A stretch of 64,000 nt of DNA from Toxorhynchites rutilus septentrionalis (Eukaryota > Arthropoda > Insecta > Diptera > Culicidae), in the NCBI RefSeq assembly GCF_029784135.1, contig NC_073746.1, forward strand, positions 97,557,015-97,621,014, read 5' to 3'. Position numbers and translations under genes: made by a program. Below the pieces are notes generated by a model. The model saw nothing but the letters and a program-made list of their open reading frames with translations. It was not told where the DNA came from and made no database searches. This document shows positions 19,872-29,396 of this stretch, piece after piece. Every line of letters begins with the position of its first letter. Positions within the stretch are counted from its first letter, which is position 1.

Positions 19872-21256
19872 TATAATAGTTACCAATGTCCTGGAAAAAA
19901 GGTAATGAAGATAGTCGAGTTTCGAGCGACATAGCATGCGCTGTCGTAACTATTTCGCAAATAGTGACGTCAGTCGTTGTGTTTATCTTTGATTGCCCAC
20001 CGCATTCATGTGAAAATGCTATTTTCAGGAAGTAATTTATCAATTAAAAAAGTACATTTTTGTAGAGCTCCCGCTGAATATGTGGCTAGTGTGATAGCGT
20101 GGAGTGAATATTTGTGAAATCACGTCGAAAAAGACGGATATAAGTGATATTTCCATGTGGCATTTTCACTCCCCAACATTCATAGAAACAAACGAAGTTT
20201 CATTATTTTACCGTTATGAAGTTGATGTTTCGAAGGTTCTCAGTGTCAGTGTGTATGTTGTGAGATAATAATCGCCAGTTAATCAAAATTTCACCGAAAA
20301 TGTTACTGCTTTCGAGAACTAAGCATACGACTGCTCTCTGGACCTTTTTACCACATGAATGATCGAAATAAGCCACGATATAATTGTCATCTGTTAAAAA
20401 ACAACCATTTGTACCTTCCGAGGTATAACTGATTTTGTGATTTCGGATTCTAAATCAAGCATTTTCTGGTAAAACTCGGTTCCATAAATCGCCATGACGT
20501 AAGAGTTTCACATAATTTGACTGGAAATTAATTAGGAGATTATTAGATCTTAATCTACGACGCGCTTAATAAACGTAACGAAAACATGTCGTTTCTTGGA
20601 GCAAATCGCTACGGGTGAAGAAAAATAAGAATCATTTACAACAATGTTGGACAATGAAAATTTTGATGACCGAAATGAACCACAACTACCCCTCGAAACC
20701 GTCTTTCTTCAACGTATCCAAAATACTTCATGATTGTGATGTTTGAGATCATAGTTGCATATGTTTTGAGTATTTGTTTAACATGTGTTAAAAACCAACA
20801 AACCAAGATATAATGTCTTCCATATCAATACTCAAAAATATAACACACATTACCGATCGAATTATTGGGGCTGATTCTGATGCGCGAATGAGAAGTGACA
20901 GCTCGGAAAAATTGCCTCACTCAATTCCCGAAGGCGACGGTGGTGAGATTTTTATCCTGAATTAACTCTCATGAATACTCACTCAATTCTCGTGGGCGAT
21001 TGCAGTGGAAAAACATGCCATTTCGTGACTTCCGAAGTCGTATCCTCATTTGTTATTGACTAGTACCAGCAATGGTAGCCAAAAATAGGATTAGGCATTT
21101 CCAAAGGATTTGAACGATTCCTAATCATTCGCCGTTCCAAACGGGTAATCGCCACTCCAGATTCAAAGATGTAGTCATCATCTACATTGTGAAAAATTTC
21201 GGACAGAAATAGGCAATTTCGAATGCAATCCAGTTAAACTGTGAATTTTGAAAAAA
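19872..21256. other. no gene seen
   Basis: AT-rich sequence. A GAGTTTCACATAAT segment near 20510 resembles 16060, suggesting pieces of one broken element on each side of later insertions. No domain or RNA gene is seen. Confidence 0.4.
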
Positions 21257-21582
21257 GACGGGTGGGTAATGTCGGGGACATAACCGGAGTGACGTAGGAC
21301 TATACAAAGGGGACAGCTTTTGTTAAATATATATTTTAAATATATTGTTTTATTTTCTTCTCCTACGTGAATACCTACCTATCCACCTGAAAAATGGATT
21401 AGTTTACTGTTTACTCTTTATGAACATGTTGGTGGTTCTGAAAAGAACCTTTGGTGTTTTGTTTTTGTTATTACTCGATATCCCCATCTTGTTCGGTTAA
21501 ACCTGTTTAGCTATTTGTTGCCAATCGCCACAGCTTTCACAGTTGGAAAATTTCTTCCCATCCAGCTTTGTGACATGTTATA

Positions 21583-21802
21583 CAGTAAATTACATTCAAT
21601 GCGACGTGCCGAAGCGCCACTCAGTGTCGTATTGGAGGCGATTTTAACCTGTAATTGAACATTTGCGATGACAGTGGTACAGTGTCGACTTTCAATGTGG
21701 GGTCATAATTTGGATCTCTATGTTTACAAAAATGTCCAACTAAATAAGTCGCATTACATGTCCGTCCAATTAGCTAAATGTCGAACTAATTGTAGATTAC
21801 TG
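21583..21802. mobile_element. pogo-like MITE in H2A spacer (copy 6)
   Basis: The inverted copy of the MITE seen at 13390-13609, flanked by TA. Confidence 0.7.
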
Positions 21803-22020
21803 TACTTTCAATCTGGAAACAATTTAAGAATTGGTGAAAATTGAATAATCAGGAAAGTCCCCAACTATCAATAAGCTCAGAACAACTGCCAAATTCACAT
21901 ACTCATCAGATCCTGGCAAACAAATTATGAAAACATCAATTTGTGTTTTATTACTATTTTGGATAATGTTTTAGAAAGCATTGAACTTTATTTTCTAAAC
22001 TCTTTTTTGGAAGGTTTAAT

Positions 22021-22469
22021 GGCCCTGAAAAGCGCCTTGTTTTATGGAATGGTTCCAATTTAGAAAACTTAGTACTCGTGGTTTTGAAAAAAAAAAACAT
22101 TTCGAACGCCCTCGATGCCGCCTTGTTCTGGATTTGCCACCAAAGCAGTTTGTATAAAGAACAAACTTTTTTCTTCTGCTACCTGATGCCGTTTTGCGAT
22201 TGCGTTTGCCACTCGCCACTCGCTGCAACTGCCTGTTGTTGTCTTGATGTGTTCTGTTCTGAATGCGGTTTTTCTTATCGTCGCGAGCAGCTCTACCAGC
22301 CAACTCGATCACTTCGGCGGCCGAAACTATATAACGCCGACTAGGTGGATTGGTGCACTGGTACTAACGCGCTCGGCCTAGCTATCCTTGCGGGGAACTC
22401 CAGATCAACACGGTTCGAGCGGGATTTTGCCTTTCCCTTCACTTTTCCTCCTTTACCATGTCCAGACAT
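22021..22469 (-). pseudogene. histone H2A pseudogene (copy 6)
   Basis: Closest to unit 1. Minus-strand reading begins at an ATG around 22469 (MSGHGKGGKVKGKAKSRSNR-like) and continues with RKG, AERV-like and ELAGRAARDDKKN pieces in different frames. The stem-loop, inverted, is at 22021-22036. The 98-residue open frame at 22016-22312 is only the decayed 3' half and should not be read as a new protein. Confidence 0.87.
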
Positions 22470-22988
22470 GGATGCTTGGGTTGGTTTGTTGATGTGTTGT
22501 GATGCGAACCGGTGTGGTGTACGGTTTGGATGAGAATGATCGTTACGGCAGCGGAGCGGGGATTTTTAAGCTGACTGGCTGGCTCGAGATTTACGCATGT
22601 GTGAGACTGCGGACAATGTTTCCCTCATTTTTTTTCTTTTTCCTTTCCAATCGTGCTTCATTCTATTTCGCTGCTGCTCTGGTTGCCCGTTTTGGTCGGT
22701 ACGATTTGAGGAGCACAAAATGGACCAATCAAAAATGGGCACATAGTGTATTTGGACAATGCTTGATATTTCACAATTATTCAATTATTTATCTCAAGAA
22801 AAATGAAATGTTATTTGTTATGATAGATGCGTAGATATATTTCCTATCAATTGATGCAAAAACCTTTGCCATCTATTGAGAAATGCTCGAGTTATAAGCG
22901 TTCCAAATCTTGCATTTTTTCCTACTTGTTCAGTGCCTAGATTTCCATTTCACCCCCTATATCTTCCGGTTAGACGTAGTCCTACGTC

Positions 22989-23233
22989 AATAATTTATAT
23001 TTATTATTAACATGTAGTCAGTTCAAGTATTTGGTATGCTATTACTAATGACAAGAATATACATCTTCTGCAGCCGCTATAACGCGGTACAAAATTAATA
23101 TGTAAGTTTACAATAGTTGACCCTAACTGATACGAGAAACTCAATTCAGCATACCGTTTCCTTTCTCCAAAAACACAAATCAGACTTTCAAAAATTACGA
23201 AAAGCTACTTAAGTAGTTAAAAATCGTATATGT
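22989..23233. other. possible 3' flank of the Hsp90 pseudogene
   Basis: AT-rich, no coding signal. It lies immediately 3' of the Hsp90 stop on the minus strand, so it could be former 3' UTR. Confidence 0.35.
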
Positions 23234-23494
23234 TCAATCAACTTCTTCCATGTGTAAGGCATCCTCGGTGTCATCCTCTAGTGAAGAAGCATCTTCACCA
23301 GTAGTTGCAGCTGGAGTATCATCTGTGCTCATAGCTTCGTCCTTATCGATTCCAAGACACAGCTTGACCATAAGATAGATGCGAGATGCGAGATGCGTGC
23401 ACACCTGGCTCATCCAGTGAGAATCCAGACGATAACAGCGCAGTTTCGGACAGTAGAATTACATGATCCTTGGCAGCCTTCTCATTTTTATCGT
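23234..23494 (-). pseudogene. Hsp90 (Hsp83) C-terminal pseudogene fragment
   Basis: The minus strand encodes [20 protein letters not shown] then [16 protein letters not shown], and after a frame shift [20 protein letters not shown], an acidic stretch, and the C-terminal MEEVD with TGA at 23234-23236. MEEVD is the cytosolic Hsp90 signature that binds TPR co-chaperones. A 7-bp tandem repeat (TCGCATC) near 23380-23394 explains the shift. Only the last 85 or so codons are present, against about 715 in a full Hsp90. Its upstream edge coincides with the LTR element's ATCGT target site; the sequence beyond the far LTR does not obviously continue Hsp90. Confidence 0.88.
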
Positions 23495-23735
23495 TGTGAG
23501 GTGCGTGAAAGACACAACATCCTATCCCTCGCAGTTGACAGTATAACAGTGATGTTGATATTATATACTAGCAACACTAGTTAGCCATACATTGGGCATC
23601 ATTTCCTCTCACAACAGACAACTGTCGAACCGGTAAGCCATACTCAATATTTATTCCCTGTGTCGGGTGATTTCACTGTATGTTTATACAGACTACATTG
23701 AGGAACCTGTACAGTAAATATATGAATGCTTCACA
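23495..23735 (+). repeat. 5' LTR
   Basis: TG...CA boundaries, 241 bp. It contains TGTCGGGTGATTTCACTG at 23661-23678, which can pair perfectly with 23765-23782 downstream of the primer site. Confidence 0.85.
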
Positions 23736-23752
23736 TTGGCGATCCTGCCGGA
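23736..23752 (+). promoter_or_regulatory. primer binding site of the LTR element
   Basis: TTGGCGATCCTGCCGG directly after the LTR. TGGCGATCC... is the form expected for pairing with a tRNA 3' end (CCA). The tRNA is not identified. Confidence 0.65.
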
Positions 23753-23808
23753 TATTTAAATATGCAGTGAAATCACCCGACATAGAGAAAAGAAATTCTA
23801 AAAATATG

Positions 23809-24032
23809 GCGTGTTGGGACAACCGTCTGTGAAAATAAATGGCGCGTCGGGACAACCGCCAGAGGTACTGCGTGTTGGAATTACCGCTTGAAAAATAGGC
23901 GTGTTGGGACAACCGCTTGGAAAAATGGCGCGTCGGGACAACCGCCTGAAAACCGCGTGTTGGGAAACCGCTTGGAAGAGACGTGTCGGGACAACCGTCT
24001 AAGAAAGCTGCGTGTTGGGACAACCGCTTCAG
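23809..24032. repeat. 28-30 bp minisatellite in the LTR element leader
   Basis: Eight units, most starting GCGTGTTGGGACAACCG or GCGCGTCGGGACAACCG, 27-33 bp each. Because of unit-length variation, any protein read through it shifts frame, so coding is unlikely. Confidence 0.85.
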
Positions 24033-24619
24033 CAAAAGAATGGTGGCGGAGCAGCCACCCAATGTCGGCGAGTTGGAATGGCTGCAGAAGTGATAATGCG
24101 AGTTGGGTTGATAGCATATTAGCTTCCAACTCAATCATCAGGGTTTTCTCCAGAGAAAGTAATGCGGAAAGGAAAATCCAAAGGTTTTCGCCCCTATTAG
24201 ACCGTGGAGGAGCACATAGTCACTGTAATGGTCGAGTGACAGTCTGAAACTAGGGGAAGTTCCGGATTTGACACCGAACGTTACATTGTGGAGAGCATTG
24301 TACACCGTTTCATTAATGATAATCAGCTGGATAACTCAAAGTAGAGGTTTTAGCGAGCAGTATATTTATTTTCAAATCATGTATCCACAACTGACATGCC
24401 TGCACCAAGAAAGGTTTCAATTCTGTTTCCATTTCTTATTAAGATAGTTGGAATGTATGTATCTTCTCCCGTTAATAACGTGGATATTTGTTCCGGTGTG
24501 CAGCGTATGGAGAAACTACGGATATTTTCGTTGCCATTTCCTGGTAAGTTTTTCTGTATGCGAGTATTTATAATTTGACTCTGTGGAAATTTAGATGATA
24601 CAGGAACAAGAAAAGAAAA
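24033..24619. other. LTR element internal sequence, no recognised protein
   Basis: No gag or pol motif is seen. Short frames such as 24396-24578 have no known domain. Confidence 0.4.
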
Positions 24620-24961
24620 CAGGATGTGGGTTATATCTATGGTATAACCGCAAGGGTGACGTAGGACTATCGTCGATTTAGAGATCATTTGTTTGAAGTT
24701 GAATCTCAATCCATTCTGAATGAATGAATAAATGAATATTTGGGGGACTTCGAAAACGAGAGCGTTACGTTGGAGGCACAAGGTTTTATGCATCCAATAT
24801 AGGATACGAAAAACCTTGTTCTGAAGAATAATCTTCAGCAGCTAACCTGCTAACTGTACTTGATTGACAAATCACAAACCCAAATGTATTATATGGATAT
24901 TTTATGGATAGAAAACATTAAAAAAAACTCTTTCGCTTGAATGTAATTTTCAATTCCAAGG

Positions 24962-25420
24962 GGAACTGGCAGATTATTTTCCAGCAACGATTAGATATTT
25001 CCACATTTTCCTCGATACTGGAAGCCCACCAGTGGTTAATACTAATTCGATAACCACCTGTTAATAGCACTTGATTGAAACATATATATATATATATATG
25101 AATAATATTTTGTATATGAATACAAAACATTCAAATAAACTCTTTCACATGAATGTATTTTTACATTCCCAGAGGAACTGGCAGATTATTTTCAGTAACG
25201 ATTAGATATTTCCACATTTTCCTCGATACTGGAAGCCCACCAGTGGTTAATACTAATTCGATAACCACCTGTTAATAGCACTTGATTGAAACATATATAT
25301 ATATATATGAATAATATTTTGTATATGAATACAAAACATTCAAATAAACTCTTTCACATGAATGTATTTTTAAATTCCCAGAGGAACTGGCAGTTTATTT
25401 TCCAGAAATGATTAGATCTT
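24962..25420. repeat. tandem duplication of about 200-220 bp inside TRH copy 7
   Basis: GGAACTGGCAGATTATTTT recurs at 24962, about 25164 and 25382, each followed by TTAGAT(A/C)TTTCC. Each of the first two units ends with a TATATATATA run and the words ATGAATAATATTTTG. Confidence 0.8.
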
Positions 25421-25469
25421 TCCGGAATTTTCTCGATGCTGAATGGCATCCAAACGAAGAATTCCGCGC

Positions 25470-25710
25470 GTGTATGTGTGTGTGTGGCGGCTGCTCCGAA
25501 CTCTTCCCGGGGAACCGTTTGTGGCATCACTCTCCTCCTGATGGATTCCCTTCTGGCCTAGGGTGCACAAACAGGCTCTTGGTGACACCGTTCACCCGCG
25601 CTTTCATGATAAACGAAGAGCTTCACCACAACAGCGACAACATGCTCCAATCGCTGTTCAATTATAACTGAATGGATTTCCGAGCGGCACTCGCTTATAT
25701 ACCGATTGGT
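25470..25710 (-). pseudogene. H1-like/promoter segment (copy 7)
   Basis: This is the inverted counterpart of 8320-8570, including the TATATACCGATTGGTG promoter part (minus strand CACCAATCGGTATATA) and the CAAGAGCCTGTTTGTGCACC part. The coding content is not readable. The histone link depends on the copy-1 H1 match. Confidence 0.4.
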
Positions 25711-26134
25711 GATTTCAATAGCCTGTTTTGAAAGCAATTTTAAAACTATTGAAACAAGTTTTTGGATCAAAAAGTAACAAGTATAGAACGCGTAGACATT
25801 TTATCCGTCGAATGAAGTGTTCATCATACCATTTCGTTCAGTTGTTTAGGAGCTATTAACGCTCAAAATCTCGGTCTCCGGCGTAACGCTTTCGTTTTCG
25901 AAACTTTGATTTTACACCCCGGTATAGAAATGAAAGACGTAGTCCTACGTCAATAAAAAAAGACGGGTGGGTAATGTCGGGGACATAACCGGAGTGACGT
26001 AGGACTATACAAAGGGGACAGCTTTTGTTAAATATATATTTTAAATATATTGTTTTATTTTGAATTCGTGAATACCTACCTGTCTACCTGAAAAATGGAT
26101 TAGTTTACTGTTTACTCTTTATGAATATGTTGAT

Positions 26135-26620
26135 GGTTCTGAAAAGAACCTTTGGTGTTGTGTTTTTGTTATCACTCGATATTCCCATCTTGTTCGGTTA
26201 AACCTTCCTGTTTAGCTATTGCGTTTGCCACTCGCCACAGCTTTCACAGTTGGAAAATTTCTTCCCATCCAGCTTGTGACATGTTGTTCAGTAAATTACA
26301 TTTAATGCGACGTGCCGGAGAAACACTTTGCCACTCACTGAAACTAATTGTTGCCTTGATGAGCGCCGAACCGCTCTGCTCTGTTCTTGATGCGGGTTTT
26401 CTGATTGTCGTGAGCAGCTTTGCAAGCCAACTCGAGCACTCCGACGGCCGAAACTCTATAATCGCTGTTAGGTATACTGGTGCTCCGGCACCAATCCGTT
26501 CGGCCTAGTTACCCTTGCGGAGCAATCAGTGAATGCGACCAACAGGGAACTGGAGACCTGCACGGTTCGAGTGAGACTTTGCCTTTCCCTTAACTTGTCC
26601 TCCTTTGTTACGTCCACGAT
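26135..26620 (-). pseudogene. histone H2A pseudogene, unit-3 type (copy 8)
   Basis: Same landmarks as 15332-15810 on the minus strand, including the intact stem-loop GGTTCTTTTCAGAACC (26135-26150). The promoter TATA lies upstream near 26685-26701. Stops and frame changes persist. Confidence 0.85.
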
Positions 26621-27028
26621 GCCGATGCCGTACAACCACACGGGTTTACGGTTTGAAAGAAAATAAGATATTTTTTTGGGGTCCGCGTGTTTTATACTCT
26701 AGCGGTACACACTCACAGGATAGAGACAAATCGGCAGACTCAGCCAGAGGGGCGAGTCCAACGAGACGAACGAATGAGCGTTAAAAGGGAGCGATGGCAA
26801 AAAATACATTCATTACGATTTGTTCGCTCGTTGGATTCACATGCAGGCTAAAAAGGGTCCTTTTCAGGATCACAAAATTATCTTCAATCTAAAGAGTTTA
26901 TTGTTTTGTTATCACTCGATATCCCCATCTTGTTCGGTTAAACCTTCCTGTTTAGCTATTGCGTTTGCCACTCGCCACAGCTTTCACAGTTGGAAAATTT
27001 CTTCCCATCCAGCTTGTGACATATTTTA

Positions 27029-27236
27029 CAGTAAATTACATTCAATGCGACGTGCCGAAGCGCCACTCAGTGTCGCATTGGAGGCGATTTCAACCTGTAA
27101 TTGAACATTTACGATGACAGTGGTACAGTGTCGACTTTCAATGTGGGGTCATAATTTGGATCTCTATGTTTACAAAAATGTCCAACTAAATAAGTCCGTC
27201 CAATTAGCTAAATGTCGAACTAATTGTAAATTACTG
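27029..27236. mobile_element. pogo-like MITE in H2A spacer (copy 8)
   Basis: Same MITE as 13390-13609, inverted, slightly shorter by an internal deletion, flanked by TA. Confidence 0.7.
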
Positions 27237-27464
27237 TACTTTCAATCTGGAGACAATTTAAGAATTGGTGAAAATTGAATAATCAGGAAAGTCCCCAACT
27301 ATCAATAAGCTCAGAACAACTGCCAAATTCACATACTCATCAGATCCTGGGAAACAAATTATGAAAAAATCAATTTGTGTTTTATTATTATTTTGGATAA
27401 TGTTTTAGAAAGCATTGAACTGTATCTCCTAAACTCTTTTTTGGAAGGTTTAATGGCCCTCAAA

Positions 27465-27882
27465 AGCGCCTTGTTTTATGGAATGGCTCCAATTTAGAAA
27501 ACTTAGTACTCGTGGTTTTGAAAAAAAACCATTTCGAACGCCCTTGATGCCGCCTTGTTCTGGATTTGCCACCAAAGCAGTTTGTATAAAGAACAAACTT
27601 TTTTCTTCTGCTACCTGATGCCGTTTTGCGATTGCGTTTGCCACTCGCCACTCGCTGCAACTGCCTGTTGTTGTCTTGATGTGTTCTGTTCTGAATGCGG
27701 TTTTCCTTATCGTCGCGAGCAGCTCTACCAGCCAACTCGATCACTTCGGCGGCCGAAACTATATAACGCCGGCTAGGTGGACTGGTGCACTGGTACTAAC
27801 GCACTCGGCCTAGCTACCCTTGCGAGGAACTCCAGATCAACACGGTTCGAGCGGGATTTTGCCTTTCCCTTCACTTTTCTGC
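27465..27882 (-). pseudogene. histone H2A pseudogene, unit-1 type (copy 8)
   Basis: It has the unit-1 type KGKAKSRSNR, RKG and AERV-like pieces, but its first roughly 27 bp, including the ATG, are deleted relative to unit 1. The stem-loop with one extra mismatch is at 27465-27480. Confidence 0.83.
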
Positions 27883-28394
27883 TTGGGTTGGTTTGTTGAT
27901 GTGTTGTGATGCGAACCGATGTGGTGTACGGTTTGAATGAGAATGATCGTTACGGCAGTGGAGCGGGGATTTTTAAGCTGACTGGCTGGCTCGAGAATTA
28001 CGCATGTGTGAGACTGCGACCAATGTTTCGTTCATTTTTTTCTTTTTCCTTTCCAATCGTGCTTCATTCTATTTCGCTGCTGCTCTGGTTGCCCGTTTTG
28101 GTCGGTACGATTTGAGGAGCACAAAATGGACCAATCAAAAATGGGCACATAGTGCATTTTGACAAGGCTTGATATTTCACAATTATTCAATTATTTATCT
28201 CAAGAAAAATGAAATGTTATTCGTTATGATAGATGCGTAGATATATTTCCTATCAATTGATGCAAAAACCTTTGCGATCTATTGAGAAATGCTCTAGTTA
28301 TAAGCGTTCCAAATCTTGCATTTTTTCCTACTTGTTCAGTGCCTGGATTTCCATTTCACCCCCTATATCTTCCGGTTAGACGTAGTCCTACGTC

Positions 28395-29150
28395 AAAACA
28401 AAACACAAGCAATGAACAATTCTGACAGTTGCGTGTTATTGAGTGCGTACAGTACTTGCTTATACCTATTGAGTGCGTGCAGTACTTACTTAGATCTAAC
28501 CCATGATTATATATACAAGTGAACCAACATCATTACTTCAATAGGAAGAGGATTACGGTTTGTCGAGCGGGGGTTGTTTGTTTTGTTATTGCTAGGGTAT
28601 GCCATTTTCGCATTTTCACATGCGAGAGCGAGATACTAGAGATGAACTGTGTGAGAATGAAATTCTACAAAATCCTTCCTTCTCTTTCACATAAATTCGA
28701 GAATGCCACATGATTGCTTCATCTGGTATATATAGGCACTAGCCAAAGTATACAAAACAAGGCAGTCCATTCCCGCAAGTAGACATCCAATTTAGATGTA
28801 AACATATTACGTCAGCATTATCGAACTGCATTTATGGATATCACCCAGAGAATTTGCCGCCATTTTTCGTTCCTTTAAAAAATCATGCTAGTTACAAAAA
28901 ACCTTTCTGAATTATAAACCGTTTTACAAGTGTTACGCAAATGGTAAGAATAGATAGAGTATGCAGATCAGTATAGACCGTTGGGATTGTAAATAATCAG
29001 ACAAAATGCACGCAGCAGTACATTTTTTTAATCCGTTCACACTATTTCAAGTATTCTATAGCGTTGATTGAAGAAATTAAAATAAATTGAAATGACAAAT
29101 CATGACACAAAAAAGTAAAATAACATAAAAAGAATAAGGGAGAAGGAAGA
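28395..29150. other. LTR element internal sequence, 3' part
   Basis: No protein domain. Direct repeats of TTGAGTGCGT(A/G)CAGTACTT lie at about 28437-28482. A TATATATAGGCACTAG box at about 28720-28735 resembles a promoter. The purine-only run AAGGGAGAAGGAAGA at 29136-29150 is the polypurine tract. Confidence 0.5.
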
Positions 29151-29391
29151 TGTGAGGTGCGTGAAAGACACAACGTCCTATCCCTCGCAGTTGACAGTAT
29201 AACAGTGATGTTGATATTATATACTGGCAACACTAGTTAGCCATACATTGGGCATCATTTCCTCTCACAACAGACAACTGTCGAGCCGGTAAGTCATACT
29301 CAATATTTATGCCCTGTGTCGGATGATTTTACTGTAGGTTTATACCGACTACATTGAGGAACCTGTACAGTAAATATATGAATGCTTCACA
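29151..29391 (+). repeat. 3' LTR
   Basis: 241 bp, matching the 5' LTR with about nine differences by eye. Two of them break the 18-bp sequence that pairs across the primer site in the 5' copy. Confidence 0.85.
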
Positions 29392-29396
29392 ATCGT

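Larger units (their letters stand above)
21257..22988 (+). mobile_element. TRH-family element, copy 6 (1.73 kb), one H2A unit
   Basis: The A end GACGGGTGGGTAATGTC follows a run of six A (21251-21256). The inverted B end GACGTAGTCCTACGTC stops at 22988. It is the shortest of the three H2A-carrying copies. It has one full H2A unit, plus the 3' stem-loop of a unit-3-type gene near 21434-21449 joined directly to spacer sequence. Confidence 0.83.
24620..25951 (+). mobile_element. TRH-family element, copy 7 (1.33 kb)
   Basis: The A end is CAGGATGTGGG with hairpin GGTTATATC / GGTATAACC and a GACGTAGGACTATCG core; the inverted B end is at 25936-25951. A-rich flanks lie on both sides. It shares its ends and the H1-like/promoter segment with copy 4 but lacks the H3 palindrome. 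It lies inside the LTR retrotransposon, 10 bp from copy 8. Confidence 0.83.
25962..28394 (+). mobile_element. TRH-family element, copy 8 (2.43 kb), two H2A units
   Basis: The A end GACGGGTGGGTAATGTC follows seven A (25955-25961). The inverted B end stops at 28394, followed by AAAACAAAAC. Inside, in the inverted order expected from copy 5, are a unit-3-type and a unit-1-type H2A pseudogene with spacer and MITE between them. It lies inside the LTR retrotransposon. Confidence 0.85.
23495..29391 (+). mobile_element. LTR retrotransposon (5.9 kb with nested insertions), apparently non-autonomous
   Basis: Two 241-bp repeats start TGTGAGG and end TTCACA. The element is flanked by ATCGT at 23490-23494 and 29392-29396. 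A primer site TTGGCGATCCTGCC follows the 5' LTR, and a polypurine tract AAGGGAGAAGGAAGA precedes the 3' LTR. About nine differences separate the two LTRs by eye. Excluding two inserted TRH copies, the internal DNA is about 1.6 kb and has no recognisable gag, protease, reverse transcriptase or integrase, so mobilisation would have to be in trans. The family is not identified. Confidence 0.85.

Noticed and set aside
22016..22312. Open frame of 98 codons (also 27460-27744 and 14201-14437) with ELAG.AARDDK
   Set aside because: These are decayed H2A 3' halves on the coding strand, not new proteins; each lies inside a TRH element.
23673..24134. 153-codon minus-strand frame with repeated RLSQHA words
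   Set aside because: The repetition is only the translated minisatellite, and unit lengths are not multiples of three.
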